From positions 1,348,817 through 1,412,816 of the forward strand of contig NC_022084.1 in NCBI RefSeq assembly GCF_000246985.2: 64,000 nucleotides of DNA. The letters are read 5' to 3'. How positions within the stretch are numbered: position 1 is the first letter of the stretch; every line of letters starts with the position of its first letter. Shown piece by piece: positions 36,452-43,814 of the stretch. The DNA comes from Thermococcus litoralis DSM 5473 (GTDB lineage Archaea > Methanobacteriota_B > Thermococci > Thermococcales > Thermococcaceae). The position numbers were made by a program, and so were the translations under genes. The notes under the pieces were generated by a model. That model was not told the DNA's origin. It made no database searches and saw only the letters and a program-made list of their open reading frames with translations.

Positions 36452-36770
36452 ACACTTCTCCCGTAACTAAGTCTATTCCAATTTTTCTAACCTTCAGCTT
36501 CCAGAGCTTCTCTGGCGCTCCACCGCCTTCTTCCCTATAACCTGCCATCTCGATTATCCCTGCATCCTCAAGGGCAGAGAGATGGTAGTAGAGCGTTGAA
36601 CGGGGCATGTTCAATCCCCTCTCTTGAAGTGCTTGATAGATTTCGTTTGTCCCCTTAACCCCTTCACTTAGGATTTTAATGATGCTCCTTCGCGGTTCGG
36701 CTAGAAGGGGCTTGAGGAGCATCATGAGAGCCCTAAGATTTCTCATCTCCCCCATCATCCATTTTGGCAT
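36441..36770 (-). CDS. ArsR-type winged-helix regulator
   Basis: 109 residues: LLAEPRRSIIKILSEGVKGTNEIYQALQERGLNMPRSTLYYHLSALEDAGIIEMAGYREEGGGAPEKLWKL. No Cys metal motif is visible, so the sensing mode is unclear; the target is inferred from its place between arsC and the second exporter. GGTGAT 4 nt before ATG 36770. Confidence 0.85.
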   Translation of the reverse strand: MPKWMMGEMRNLRALMMLLKPLLAEPRRSIIKILSEGVKGTNEIYQALQERGLNMPRSTLYYHLSALEDAGIIEMAGYREEGGGAPEKLWKLKVRKIGIDLVTGEVFKE

Positions 36771-36904
36771 TCTTATCACCATTGATACGTGGTTTCTAAA
36801 GTTTATAAAATTACCGCTCTAGCATAAGTTTAACTCGAATATTATAGAAAAGTTTATAAATATTTTTGTGATATTACAAATTAAGAAAGTTGGAGGTGGT
36901 TGAG

Positions 36905-37219
36905 ATGCCATTTGGAGTTTCTGGCTGGAAGTGGAAGGTTGGAAGGTTTGGATACATGATCGAGAGCGAGCCGAACTACGAGGAGATAAAGGCCAAAGCC
37001 AAGGAAGTCCTCTCAAGGGTTGCCAAAGGAGCCGCCTGGCGGTGCCGCTGTGGAAGCCTTCACATTCCTCTTATCGTTGAAGGGCAGATAATAGGCGAAC
37101 TCTGGGAGGACGTTGACCCGAAGGAAGTAGAAGTTGGAGCCTACTGGTTCGGAAGGTGGGGCACCAAGGTCCAGCTAGTGAAGGACGGAAGGGTGGTCGG
37201 CTTCATCTGGCTCGCCTGA
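36905..37219 (+). CDS. Conserved small protein of the arsenic cluster, unknown
   Basis: 104 residues: a Trp/Gly-rich start (GVSGWKWKVGRFGYMI), helix, then WRCRCGSLHIPLIVEGQIIGELWEDVD and a final beta portion. The CRC pair with His could bind metal or metalloid. No known family recognised. Start set by GGAGGTGG before ATG 36905; its own TATA (AGTTTATAAATATT) is at about 36851. Sits between two ars transcription units. Confidence 0.7.
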   Translation: MPFGVSGWKWKVGRFGYMIESEPNYEEIKAKAKEVLSRVAKGAAWRCRCGSLHIPLIVEGQIIGELWEDVDPKEVEVGAYWFGRWGTKVQLVKDGRVVGFIWLA

Positions 37220-37315
37220 GCCTTTTACCCAGCTCTGTCCAACAATACTTTTAAATGATATCAAATTCAAATCAGTTTAGTTTCAAATGAAGAAAATATC
37301 ATGAAGGTGATGCAC

Positions 37316-38338
37316 ATGTTTGGCAAGCTCGCAAACAACCTTAAGAAAAACCTGCTCTGGTACTCGCTCATAGCCATAGCCGTAGGCTGGGCCCTGGGGC
37401 TGGTCTTTCCGGGCTTTGCAAAGGCCCACAAAGCGGGATTGAGCAATCTCACTACAATACTCGTCTTCCTTATGATATACCCGATGATGATAAACCTCAA
37501 CCTTGAGAGAATCCCCAAGGTTCTCAAGGAGCCGAAGCCCGTTCTTCTGAGCCTCGCCTACAACTTTGTCCTCACTCCGGTGGTGGCCTTTCTCCTCGTT
37601 AAAGGCTTCATCCACGATCCAAACCTGGCGCTCGGTTTTCTCCTGGTCATGCTCGTTCCGGGTTCATCCATGAGCATAGGTTATGCTGGTTTAGCAGGGG
37701 GAGACCTTGAGGTTGTCACGGTGGCGCTTGGCGTTAACTTCCTCCTAATCCCGGTAATGCTCCCCCTATGGATAAAGCTCCTCGGCAGCGCTTACAACGT
37801 CCCGGTTCCGCTCTCACTGCTCCTGAGAACGGTCTTCATAGTCCTCATCCTCCCAATGTTCCTCGGAGACCTCACGAGGAGGCTCCTCACGAGGAAGCTC
37901 GGCAAGGACAGGTTCCTTGAGCTGAAGCCGCTTTTTGGGGCAACAACAATGACCACCATGCTCCTCCTCGTGGGGCTGATATTCTTCATGAAGGCCCAGC
38001 TCCTGCTTAGCAAGTGGACAATCCTCGTTGAGCTTGCTATTGTGAACACGGTCTACATGATCATCATGCTTGCCCTAATAACGTGGCTGGACAGGGTTCT
38101 CGGCCTGAGCTACAAGGAGCATATGGGAATAGCTTTCCTCAGCGTCGGGAAGAACAACGGAACGGCCATAGCGATAGCGACGCTCGCTTTCCAGCCCCTT
38201 GTGGCAATTCCAGCGGCGACTCTCCCAATATTCCAGATAATTTTCCTTATCCTATACCTCAAGCTCGCGGATAGGGTAAGGTGCCTATTTGAGGCCTGCG
38301 TCTTTCTCGATGAGAAAAGCAAAGCGGAAGCCCTTTAG
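37316..38338 (+). CDS. BASS/Acr3-related transporter
   Basis: 340 residues with about ten helices of the bile acid:sodium symporter superfamily: LVMLVPGSSMSIGYAGLAGGDLEVVTVALGVNFLLIPVMLPL and AFLSVGKNNGTAIAIATLAF. It lacks the Acr3 Cys helix, so it may move another anion or organoarsenical. GGTGAT 4 nt before ATG 37316. TTCAAATGAAG upstream, as at arsC, suggests shared control. Confidence 0.85.
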   Translation: MFGKLANNLKKNLLWYSLIAIAVGWALGLVFPGFAKAHKAGLSNLTTILVFLMIYPMMINLNLERIPKVLKEPKPVLLSLAYNFVLTPVVAFLLVKGFIHDPNLALGFLLVMLVPGSSMSIGYAGLAGGDLEVVTVALGVNFLLIPVMLPLWIKLLGSAYNVPVPLSLLLRTVFIVLILPMFLGDLTRRLLTRKLGKDRFLELKPLFGATTMTTMLLLVGLIFFMKAQLLLSKWTILVELAIVNTVYMIIMLALITWLDRVLGLSYKEHMGIAFLSVGKNNGTAIAIATLAFQPLVAIPAATLPIFQIIFLILYLKLADRVRCLFEACVFLDEKSKAEAL

Positions 38339-38751
38339 TCCTCCGGCTTTACTACCTCCACTTCTCCCCTTATCTTCTCCGCCCCGATGGTGTTGAACAC
38401 CGTCCCGTACTTCTCCGCTAACTCCTTAACGCGCATGATCTTTTTCTCGTCCTCGTTGGTGAAGACGGTGATTTTGTAAGTTATCTCCTTCAGCTGGGGC
38501 TCGTCAAGCCCGCGCCAGCCCCTGACCTCGACCTCAAAGCCCTCCACGTCGAGGCGCATCTTCTTGATCAGCCTGCCCCAGTTGACGGTCAGACAGCCGC
38601 CTATGGCAGCCAAGAGGTACTCCGTCGGGTTAGGGCCTTTGTTGTGGCCGTCCGTGTTCGTGTCTATATTGAAGGTAAACTCCCTCACCTTCGCTTCACT
38701 CCCGACGTTGCCGTCCCACTTTAAATGTGCAGAATACTCAAGACGCTCCAT
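38335..38751 (-). CDS. OsmC/YhfA-family protein
   Basis: 138 residues with the OsmC fold; GPNPTEYLLAAIGGCLTVNWGRLIKKM carries the first conserved Cys. The second catalytic Cys is absent (AEKYGTVFNTI where peroxidases have CPVSNT), so a thiol peroxidase mechanism is doubtful. Convergent with the BASS gene, overlapping by 4 bp. Confidence 0.85.
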   Translation of the reverse strand: MERLEYSAHLKWDGNVGSEAKVREFTFNIDTNTDGHNKGPNPTEYLLAAIGGCLTVNWGRLIKKMRLDVEGFEVEVRGWRGLDEPQLKEITYKITVFTNEDEKKIMRVKELAEKYGTVFNTIGAEKIRGEVEVVKPED

Positions 38752-38828
38752 AGTACCACCGTTTTAAAATGAACGCCATCTCAAATAAAAGCCTTTTTCC
38801 ATGCAAATCTTAACGTTCGAAAGTCTTT

Positions 38829-38847
38829 TATATTCTCGCGGGAGAAT
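38829..38847 (+). promoter_or_regulatory. CDF transporter promoter with hairpin palindrome
   Basis: TATA TTTTATAT leads into a perfect inverted repeat ATTCTC-GCGG-GAGAAT (38832-38847), 17 bases before the ATG. A likely repressor site for a metal sensor. Confidence 0.5.
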
Positions 38848-38864
38848 CGAGAGAGGGATGAGGA

Positions 38865-39758
38865 ATGGCGCACCATCACCACAAAGGACTCAAGGGCAGA
38901 ATGCTGTTTTCTTTCGTCCTCAACATAACGATAACACTAGCTGAAGTCATCGGCGGTATTCTTTCTGGGAGTTTGGCTCTTTTAAGCGACTCCCTTCACA
39001 ACTTCAGCGACTCAATGAGCATCCTCGCGAGCTATTTGGCCATAAAGATTGGCGAGCGCGAGAGGAACGAAAAGTATACCTTCGGCTACAAGCGGGCTGA
39101 GATTCTGGTGGCTTTCGTTAATTCCGCTGTCCTGGTTGGTGTTGCGCTCTTCCTCCTTGTCGAGGCTTACAAGCGCTTCAAGAACCCAGAGCCGATAGAC
39201 GGCCCTCTGATGCTCGGGGTTGCTCTAATCGGCCTCCTCGCCAACCTTATCTCGGTTCTCCTGCTCCACGAGCACGCCCACGAGAGCATGAACGTCCGCT
39301 CCGCCTACCTGCATCTCCTGAGCGACACACTTTCATCGGTTGCGGTTGTAATAGGTGGAATAGCCATAATAAAGTGGAACATCCTCTGGATTGATCCGCT
39401 CATCACAGTCCTAATCTCGCTCTACATCCTCCGCGAGGGTTACGCAATACTAAAGGAGAGCGTGGAGGTACTCATGGAGGCTTCACCAAATCTAAATTTT
39501 GAGGAGATAAAACGAGAGATTGAGAGCATTCCAGGTGTTAAGAATGCACATCACTTCCACGCTTGGAGGGTAGGGGAAAAGGAAATCCACTTCGAGTGCC
39601 ACGTCGAGGTTAATGATATGCCCCTCAGCGAGGCCCAGAAGCTCATAGATGATATTGCGGAGAGACTCAAAAGCTTTGGAATAACCCACGTAACGATTCA
39701 GCTCGAAGCAGGAAGATGTGAGGACAAGAACACAATCTGCGGTGAGAAAGGTGATTAG
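38865..39758 (+). CDS. Cation diffusion facilitator (Zn/Cd/Co exporter)
   Basis: 297 residues, six membrane helices: LSDSLHNFSDSMSILASYLAIK in helix II, a His-containing loop (HEHAHESMNVRSAYLHLLSDTLSSVAVVIGG), then the cytoplasmic domain (IPGVKNAHHFHAWRVGEKEIHFECHVEV). The N-terminus MAHHHHKG is His-rich. CzcD-like. The C-terminal CEDKNTIC adds two Cys. Overlaps the next gene by 8 bp. Confidence 0.92.
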   Translation: MAHHHHKGLKGRMLFSFVLNITITLAEVIGGILSGSLALLSDSLHNFSDSMSILASYLAIKIGERERNEKYTFGYKRAEILVAFVNSAVLVGVALFLLVEAYKRFKNPEPIDGPLMLGVALIGLLANLISVLLLHEHAHESMNVRSAYLHLLSDTLSSVAVVIGGIAIIKWNILWIDPLITVLISLYILREGYAILKESVEVLMEASPNLNFEEIKREIESIPGVKNAHHFHAWRVGEKEIHFECHVEVNDMPLSEAQKLIDDIAERLKSFGITHVTIQLEAGRCEDKNTICGEKGD

Positions 39759-40083
39759 GGTAGCAGTCCCAACTTCTAAGGGTGGGATTGAGGATAGGGT
39801 GCATGAAAGCCTCGTGAGAGCGGAGACTTTCACGCTGGTGGAAATAGAAAATGGGGAAATAAAAAACGTGGAAATCGTTGAGAACCCTTACCAAAAGGAG
39901 CCCTACGGTGCTGGTTCTAGGGCGGCCCTGTTTTTTGTCAACCTGAGAGTGAACGTACTGCTGACTCCTATGGACTGCCCAAAGGGAAGGGCGATACTTG
40001 ATGCTGGTGGGATCAGGATAATCAAAGTAGAAGCTGGGAAAAGAGTGGAGGAAGTTATCAAGAGTCTCCAAAGTAGCTTATAG
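39751..40083 (+). CDS. NifX/NifB-associated (FeMo-cofactor) family protein
   Basis: 110 residues of the dinitrogenase iron-molybdenum cofactor biosynthesis fold: IRVAVPTSKGGIEDRVHESLVRAETFTLVEIENGEIKNVEIVENPY. Relatives in non-fixers probably carry Fe-S clusters. GTG 39751 with GGTGAG 4 nt upstream; overlaps the CDF stop. Convergent with the ferredoxin gene, overlapping by 26 bp. A paralogue is at 42961. Confidence 0.85.
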   Translation: MIRVAVPTSKGGIEDRVHESLVRAETFTLVEIENGEIKNVEIVENPYQKEPYGAGSRAALFFVNLRVNVLLTPMDCPKGRAILDAGGIRIIKVEAGKRVEEVIKSLQSSL

Positions 40084-40258
40084 CCCCGGCTGGACATATC
40101 CTCTGGCAGCCCCTGCAGAACTCCACGCACTCCTCGGGTTTTACCACTTTGGGCTTGCCCTCGGAGGCATCGTAAACCCCATGGGGGCAGAAGTTTGCAC
40201 AAGTTAAGCAACCGGTGCACTTGTCATAGTCGATTATGGGGTACCAGTTGTCTGCCAT
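40058..40258 (-). CDS. 2[4Fe-4S] ferredoxin-like protein
   Basis: 66 residues with two cluster motifs: DYDKCTGCLTCANFCPHGVY and ECVEFCRGCQRICPAGAI. Electron carrier or Fe-S scaffold. GGGATG just before ATG 40258. Its start touches the preceding Cys-rich gene, so they are co-transcribed from the SurR-marked promoter. Confidence 0.93.
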   Translation of the reverse strand: MADNWYPIIDYDKCTGCLTCANFCPHGVYDASEGKPKVVKPEECVEFCRGCQRICPAGAISYFGDS

Positions 40259-40260
40259 TT

Positions 40261-40626
40261 TCATCCCTCCTGAGTATCAACGCTCATGGCTTCATCAATT
40301 GCTTTGATTGCCTCTTCTGTGGTCATGTTTCTAATCTCTATTCCGATGAACTTGTGATCATCGAATCCGAGCTCCTTAAACGTCCAGCCAAACATCTTCT
40401 TCTGCATAACTGGATCGCACCCAGCAACAAAGAGCTTCTCTATGTCCTCTCCATTCTTAAGCAAAGCCCTCCAGAAGTTATCCCCATCCGTAGCGCAGAG
40501 CTGTGGGTGCAGAGCGACAAAGTCAACCTTCTTCTCCCTTCTGAAGTGGTTTAAAATCTCAAACACGTTCATCTTCTGGAAGGATGGGCATGTGCCCTGG
40601 CAAACACAGAGTATAAGACCCTTCAT
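40261..40626 (-). CDS. HdrA-like Cys-rich protein fragment family
   Basis: 121 residues: LILCVCQGTCPSFQ at the start, then VDFVALHPQLCATDGDNFWR and KLFVAGCDPVMQKKMF. The pattern recalls the electron-transfer segment of heterodisulfide reductase HdrA, without its FAD domain. Five Cys could bind an Fe-S cluster. GGTGAT 4 nt before ATG 40626. SurR-type site upstream. Confidence 0.72.
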   Translation of the reverse strand: MKGLILCVCQGTCPSFQKMNVFEILNHFRREKKVDFVALHPQLCATDGDNFWRALLKNGEDIEKLFVAGCDPVMQKKMFGWTFKELGFDDHKFIGIEIRNMTTEEAIKAIDEAMSVDTQEG

Positions 40627-40683
40627 ATGCATCACCAGCATAAATGAGAAAAATTTCACTTAAAAAGATTTTCAAATGTAAAG

Positions 40684-40700
40684 GTTCTCAACCTAAGGTT
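40684..40700 (-). promoter_or_regulatory. SurR-type site before the Cys-rich/ferredoxin genes
   Basis: GTT-CTC-AAC-CTAAG-GTT matches exactly the SurR consensus GTT-N3-AAC-N5-GTT known from P. furiosus. It lies upstream of the TATA-like CTTTTTAAGTG of the gene starting at 40626 and overlaps the stop of the DGC gene. Confidence 0.7.
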
Positions 40701-41127
40701 TAACGTTGAGTTTCATTCCAACCTTCTCAGCTATCGCCAGGGCAACTTTGAGAACGTCTTCATCGCTTATGTCGAGGGTTGGTTGCTTGGCTATTCCGAA
40801 GTCCGTAACGGTAAAGCTGTGGTCTATCTTTATCCCAGCTTTCTCTATAACCTTGGTTGCACACTTCATCGGACAGCCGTCTATGACGATTACCCTCCTT
40901 GCCCTCTTTCCTATGTCGAGGTGCATTTCCGAGCCGGCAGCAACGGCAGTTGTACAGCAGAGCCTTGCATTTTGGCCGGCATTTGTTAGCAAAACCCCAA
41001 CCTCATGACCTATTTTTCCCACACTTGCCGCTCCAGAGCAGGTAAATATGATATCGAGGTTCTCTGCCTCCTTGTGGCAGCTGGGCAGAAATTTAGGAAG
41101 CTTCTCCATCTTAACTTCTTCGCTCAT
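40693..41127 (-). CDS. DGC-domain putative zinc-binding protein
   Basis: 144 residues with four conserved Cys segments: LPSCHKE, IFTCSGAASVGKIGHEVG, ARLCCTTAVAAG, IDGCPMKCATKVIEKAG. This is the DGC (metal-binding, often sulfur-linked) family of unknown function. Divergent from sufC with a SurR-type site between. Start at ATG 41127, after GGTGGT. Confidence 0.85.
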   Translation of the reverse strand: MSEEVKMEKLPKFLPSCHKEAENLDIIFTCSGAASVGKIGHEVGVLLTNAGQNARLCCTTAVAAGSEMHLDIGKRARRVIVIDGCPMKCATKVIEKAGIKIDHSFTVTDFGIAKQPTLDISDEDVLKVALAIAEKVGMKLNVKP

Positions 41128-41183
41128 TTCGACCACCATTCATATTAAAATTTTTTCATTTAAAATCTTTTTCACATGTTTTG

Positions 41184-41200
41184 GTTCTCAACCAAGAGTT
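41184..41200. promoter_or_regulatory. SurR-type site between the DGC gene and sufC
   Basis: GTT-CTC-AAC-CAAGA-GTT, again an exact match to GTT-N3-AAC-N5-GTT. It lies upstream of the TATA elements on both sides (GATTTTAAATG for the DGC gene, AACTTTAAATT for sufC). Confidence 0.75.
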
Positions 41201-41259
41201 TTGGGCAAAGCTGTCCAGAAAACTTTAAATTCCATTCACATGAAACTTCTTTGATACAC

Positions 41260-41979
41260 ATGCTGCTCTTGAGAAACGTGACCTACTCAATAAACGGCAG
41301 GAAAATACTGGAAGAGATCAACATGAGGTTTAAGGAAGGCATGAGCTATTCTATCCTAGGCCCTAATGGGGCCGGGAAATCAACTATAGCCTATATTCTA
41401 ATGGGGGTTATAAAGCCAACTGGAGGTAAAGTTCTGCTGGATGAGAGAGATATAACTCCCCTTAGCATAACGGAAAGGGCCAAGCTCGGTATTACCCTGC
41501 TCTGGCAGGAGCCGGCACGCTACGATGGAATTACGGTTGAGGAGTATCTCACACTGGGAGGAAAATTGAGTGTGGATAAAGAGGAAGTGCGGGAAGTTCT
41601 TGAGGTAGTTGGCTTACCGTATGAGCTCTATCATTCCAGGTTTGTTGATAAAAGCCTCAGCGGAGGGGAAAGAAAGAGAGTTGAACTTGCGTCTATCCTT
41701 CTCTTAAAGCCAAAATACGCGATCCTTGATGAACCCGACTCTGGACTGGATATAACGGCGGGAGAGTTAATAGATGATATTTTGGATCACCTGAGGAGGA
41801 TTGGCACAACTGTGATCTTAATCACCCACCATGAGGACATTGCAAGGAAGACAGAGTTCAGCTACTTTGTGTGTGGTGGAAAAGTCATTAGAAAGGGCTT
41901 TTCGGATGAAGTCGTTGAATACTACAAGAGAGCCTGTGGTAAGTGCCCGCTTTTGGAAGTGGTGAGCGATGGTCATTAA
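41260..41979 (+). CDS. sufC: Fe-S cluster assembly ATPase SufC
   Basis: 239 residues. Walker A GPNGAGKST, Q-loop TLLWQEPARYDG, signature LSGGERKRVELASILLL, Walker B YAILDEPDSGLD, switch His. The PARYDG and EPDSGLD contexts fit SufC. The C-terminus has an extra CGKC. Drives SufB in cluster assembly. ATG 41260 has no strong ribosome site. sufB starts within or just after its end. Confidence 0.92.
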   Translation: MLLLRNVTYSINGRKILEEINMRFKEGMSYSILGPNGAGKSTIAYILMGVIKPTGGKVLLDERDITPLSITERAKLGITLLWQEPARYDGITVEEYLTLGGKLSVDKEEVREVLEVVGLPYELYHSRFVDKSLSGGERKRVELASILLLKPKYAILDEPDSGLDITAGELIDDILDHLRRIGTTVILITHHEDIARKTEFSYFVCGGKVIRKGFSDEVVEYYKRACGKCPLLEVVSDGH

Positions 41980-41980
41980 A

Positions 41981-42919
41981 ATGGACAGAGTGAGGGAATA
42001 CGAAGCATTGGTAGAGATTTATGAGAAAGAAGGCCTCGATAAATCTCTCTTCGGCGATAGGATAGCGGCGATAATAATAAGTGGAGAAAAAATAGTCGGA
42101 TTAAACAACGTTGAGGGTGTTGAAATAGTTGGGGAGGAGATAGAAAAAGGGGTAAAAGCAAGCATAAAAATCAAAGATAATGTTGAACTCCCCTTCCCAA
42201 TCCATCTGTGTACGGGATTTCTAAAAAATGAAGGTTATCAGAGGGTTGTTTTTGACATAACAGTGGGAAAAGCCTCAAAGGTTAAATTCCTCTCCCACTG
42301 CATCTTCCCATATGCAAAGAATTTTACCCACGATGCTTATGCAAAGATCAAAATTGATGAAGGTGCTCAGGTTGTTTATGAAGACGAACACGTGCACGGA
42401 GAAGGAGTGAGAATGATCAGCAAAACAGAGGTTGAAGTTGGGAGAAAAGGGAGGTATACTGGGAAGTTTTCTTTAACAAAGCATCGTGCCAGAGAGCTTA
42501 AGCTTGAAATGGAGGTTAAACTGGATGATTATGCTGTGGCGGAACTTGTTTCCAAGGTAAAGGCTGTTAAAGACGATTCTGTTGAGGTTAAGGAGATTGC
42601 GTATTTGAATGGAAATCACTCGCGGGCAAACCTGAAGACTACGGTGATAGCTTTTGACAACGCGAGGGCAAATGTAATAAATGAGGCCTACGGCCTCGGA
42701 GACTATGCAAAAGGCCACGTAGAGTGTCACGAGATAGTTAAAGGGAATGCAGACGTCCAAACGGTTCCACTCCTAAGGGTAAAGAACGACAAAGCTGAAC
42801 TCACCCACGAGGCTTCGATAGGAAGGATAAACGAGGCTCAGCTCATGCAGCTAATGGCAAAAGGCCTGAGCGAAGAGGAAGCGGCGGAGCTTATAATCAA
42901 GGGGCTTCTTAGGGAATGA
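41981..42919 (+). CDS. sufB: Fe-S cluster scaffold SufB/SufD family
   Basis: 312 residues of the SufBD beta-helix core: HCIFPYAKNFTHDAYAKIKIDEGAQVVYEDEHVHG, LNGNHSRANLKTTVIAFDNARANVINEAYGLGDYAKGHVECHEIVKG, KAELTHEASIGRINEAQLMQLMAKGLSEEEA. The last block is the hallmark of SufB/D. Shorter than bacterial SufB, as in archaea with a minimal SufBC system. The frame also has an ATG at 41969. Confidence 0.92.
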   Translation: MDRVREYEALVEIYEKEGLDKSLFGDRIAAIIISGEKIVGLNNVEGVEIVGEEIEKGVKASIKIKDNVELPFPIHLCTGFLKNEGYQRVVFDITVGKASKVKFLSHCIFPYAKNFTHDAYAKIKIDEGAQVVYEDEHVHGEGVRMISKTEVEVGRKGRYTGKFSLTKHRARELKLEMEVKLDDYAVAELVSKVKAVKDDSVEVKEIAYLNGNHSRANLKTTVIAFDNARANVINEAYGLGDYAKGHVECHEIVKGNADVQTVPLLRVKNDKAELTHEASIGRINEAQLMQLMAKGLSEEEAAELIIKGLLRE

Positions 42920-42960
42920 TCGTGTGATATTTTTATTTCTAACACTGTATTAAAAAGTGA

Positions 42961-43359
42961 TCATTTGCACCCTTCTTCACACTCCCCTTTGTGCTCCTTT
43001 TCTCTTTCTATCTTCTCTTTCCAGTAAGGGTCTACTTCGAGAACTTGGTGAATAAATGCTTCAACAACATCCTTGATCTTTCCATAAGCTCCGGTAACAA
43101 CTTCGATGCCAAGCTGGTTGAAGTATTCTATTGCTCTCCTCCCCATTCCGTAAGCTAGAACTACCTCGGCATTGTGTTCCTTGATAAAGTTCGGCAAATC
43201 TCCTGGACCATGTTCATCAAAGGGCACTTCAACAATCTCTACGTTCTTTGTTTTTCCCTCTTCAACATCAACAAAAACAAAATACTTAGCCCTTCCAAAG
43301 TGCCTACTTACGTTGCTTTCTAAGCCCCTGTTATCCTCGGCGGGTATTGCAATTCTCAT
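42961..43359 (-). CDS. NifX-like (FeMo-cofactor family) protein with Cys tail
   Basis: 132 residues: MRIAIPAEDNRGLESNVSRHFGRAKYFVFVDVEEGKTKNVEIVEVPFDEHGPGDLPNFIKEHNAEVVLAYGMGRRAIEYF. The charged C-terminus ends GECEEGCK. Probably binds an Fe-S cluster. GGTGAT 4 nt before ATG 43359; the longer open frame upstream is not coding. Second paralogue beside the suf genes. Confidence 0.88.
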   Translation of the reverse strand: MRIAIPAEDNRGLESNVSRHFGRAKYFVFVDVEEGKTKNVEIVEVPFDEHGPGDLPNFIKEHNAEVVLAYGMGRRAIEYFNQLGIEVVTGAYGKIKDVVEAFIHQVLEVDPYWKEKIEREKEHKGECEEGCK

Positions 43360-43474
43360 GTACATCACCAAAAAATGGATGAAGTTTGATGCATATAAAG
43401 TTTGTGCATATGCACAGAAATCATAATAGGAAAGCTTATCAGATTTGAGAGCGTATATTATTTGAGGGATATCC

Positions 43475-43714
43475 ATGACCGAGATAAAGCACGTAAAAAT
43501 TGGGGAGGATAAGTTTAGGATTACGGAGGAGGAAGTTGCCAGAAGGGAGCTTAAGGTTACAAAGATAAGTGACGATGTCATTCAGGTGCAGGAAGAGGTT
43601 CATGGCATTATAGCCCTTGTGGGTGCTGTAAGCAGCGTTAACATCAAGAAAGAAGAGCTTAAAGAACTTATAAAGGTCGCAAAAGAGGAATTCGGCTGGA
43701 CTGATATCTGCTGA
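43475..43714 (+). CDS. Conserved small protein, unknown
   Basis: 79 residues, alternating strands and helices (VKIGEDKFRITEEEVARRELKVTKI, then a C-terminal helix ending WTDIC). One terminal Cys. No family recognised. Divergent from the NifX-like gene; GAGGGAT before the ATG. Confidence 0.65.
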   Translation: MTEIKHVKIGEDKFRITEEEVARRELKVTKISDDVIQVQEEVHGIIALVGAVSSVNIKKEELKELIKVAKEEFGWTDIC

Positions 43715-43738
43715 ACCTTTTACCCTTTTCTTCTTTGG

Positions 43739-43755
43739 TATCATTGGAAGTGATA
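43739..43755 (+). promoter_or_regulatory. TrmBL1-type glycolytic motif upstream of the fbp TATA box
   Basis: TATCAT-TGGAA-GTGATA matches the Thermococcales glycolytic motif TATCAC-N5-GTGATA with one mismatch. It lies before the TATA (AAATTTTATAAG, about 43770), the activating position. Confidence 0.7.
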
Positions 43756-43814
43756 TATTTTATGGTGGTAAAATTTTATAAGATCGAAAGTAAACGTATT
43801 ATTGGTGATGTCAC

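Noticed and set aside
42961-43581. Long form of the NifX-like protein
   Set aside because: The first 74 codons cross the promoter; ATG 43359 has a strong ribosome site and the family N-terminus.
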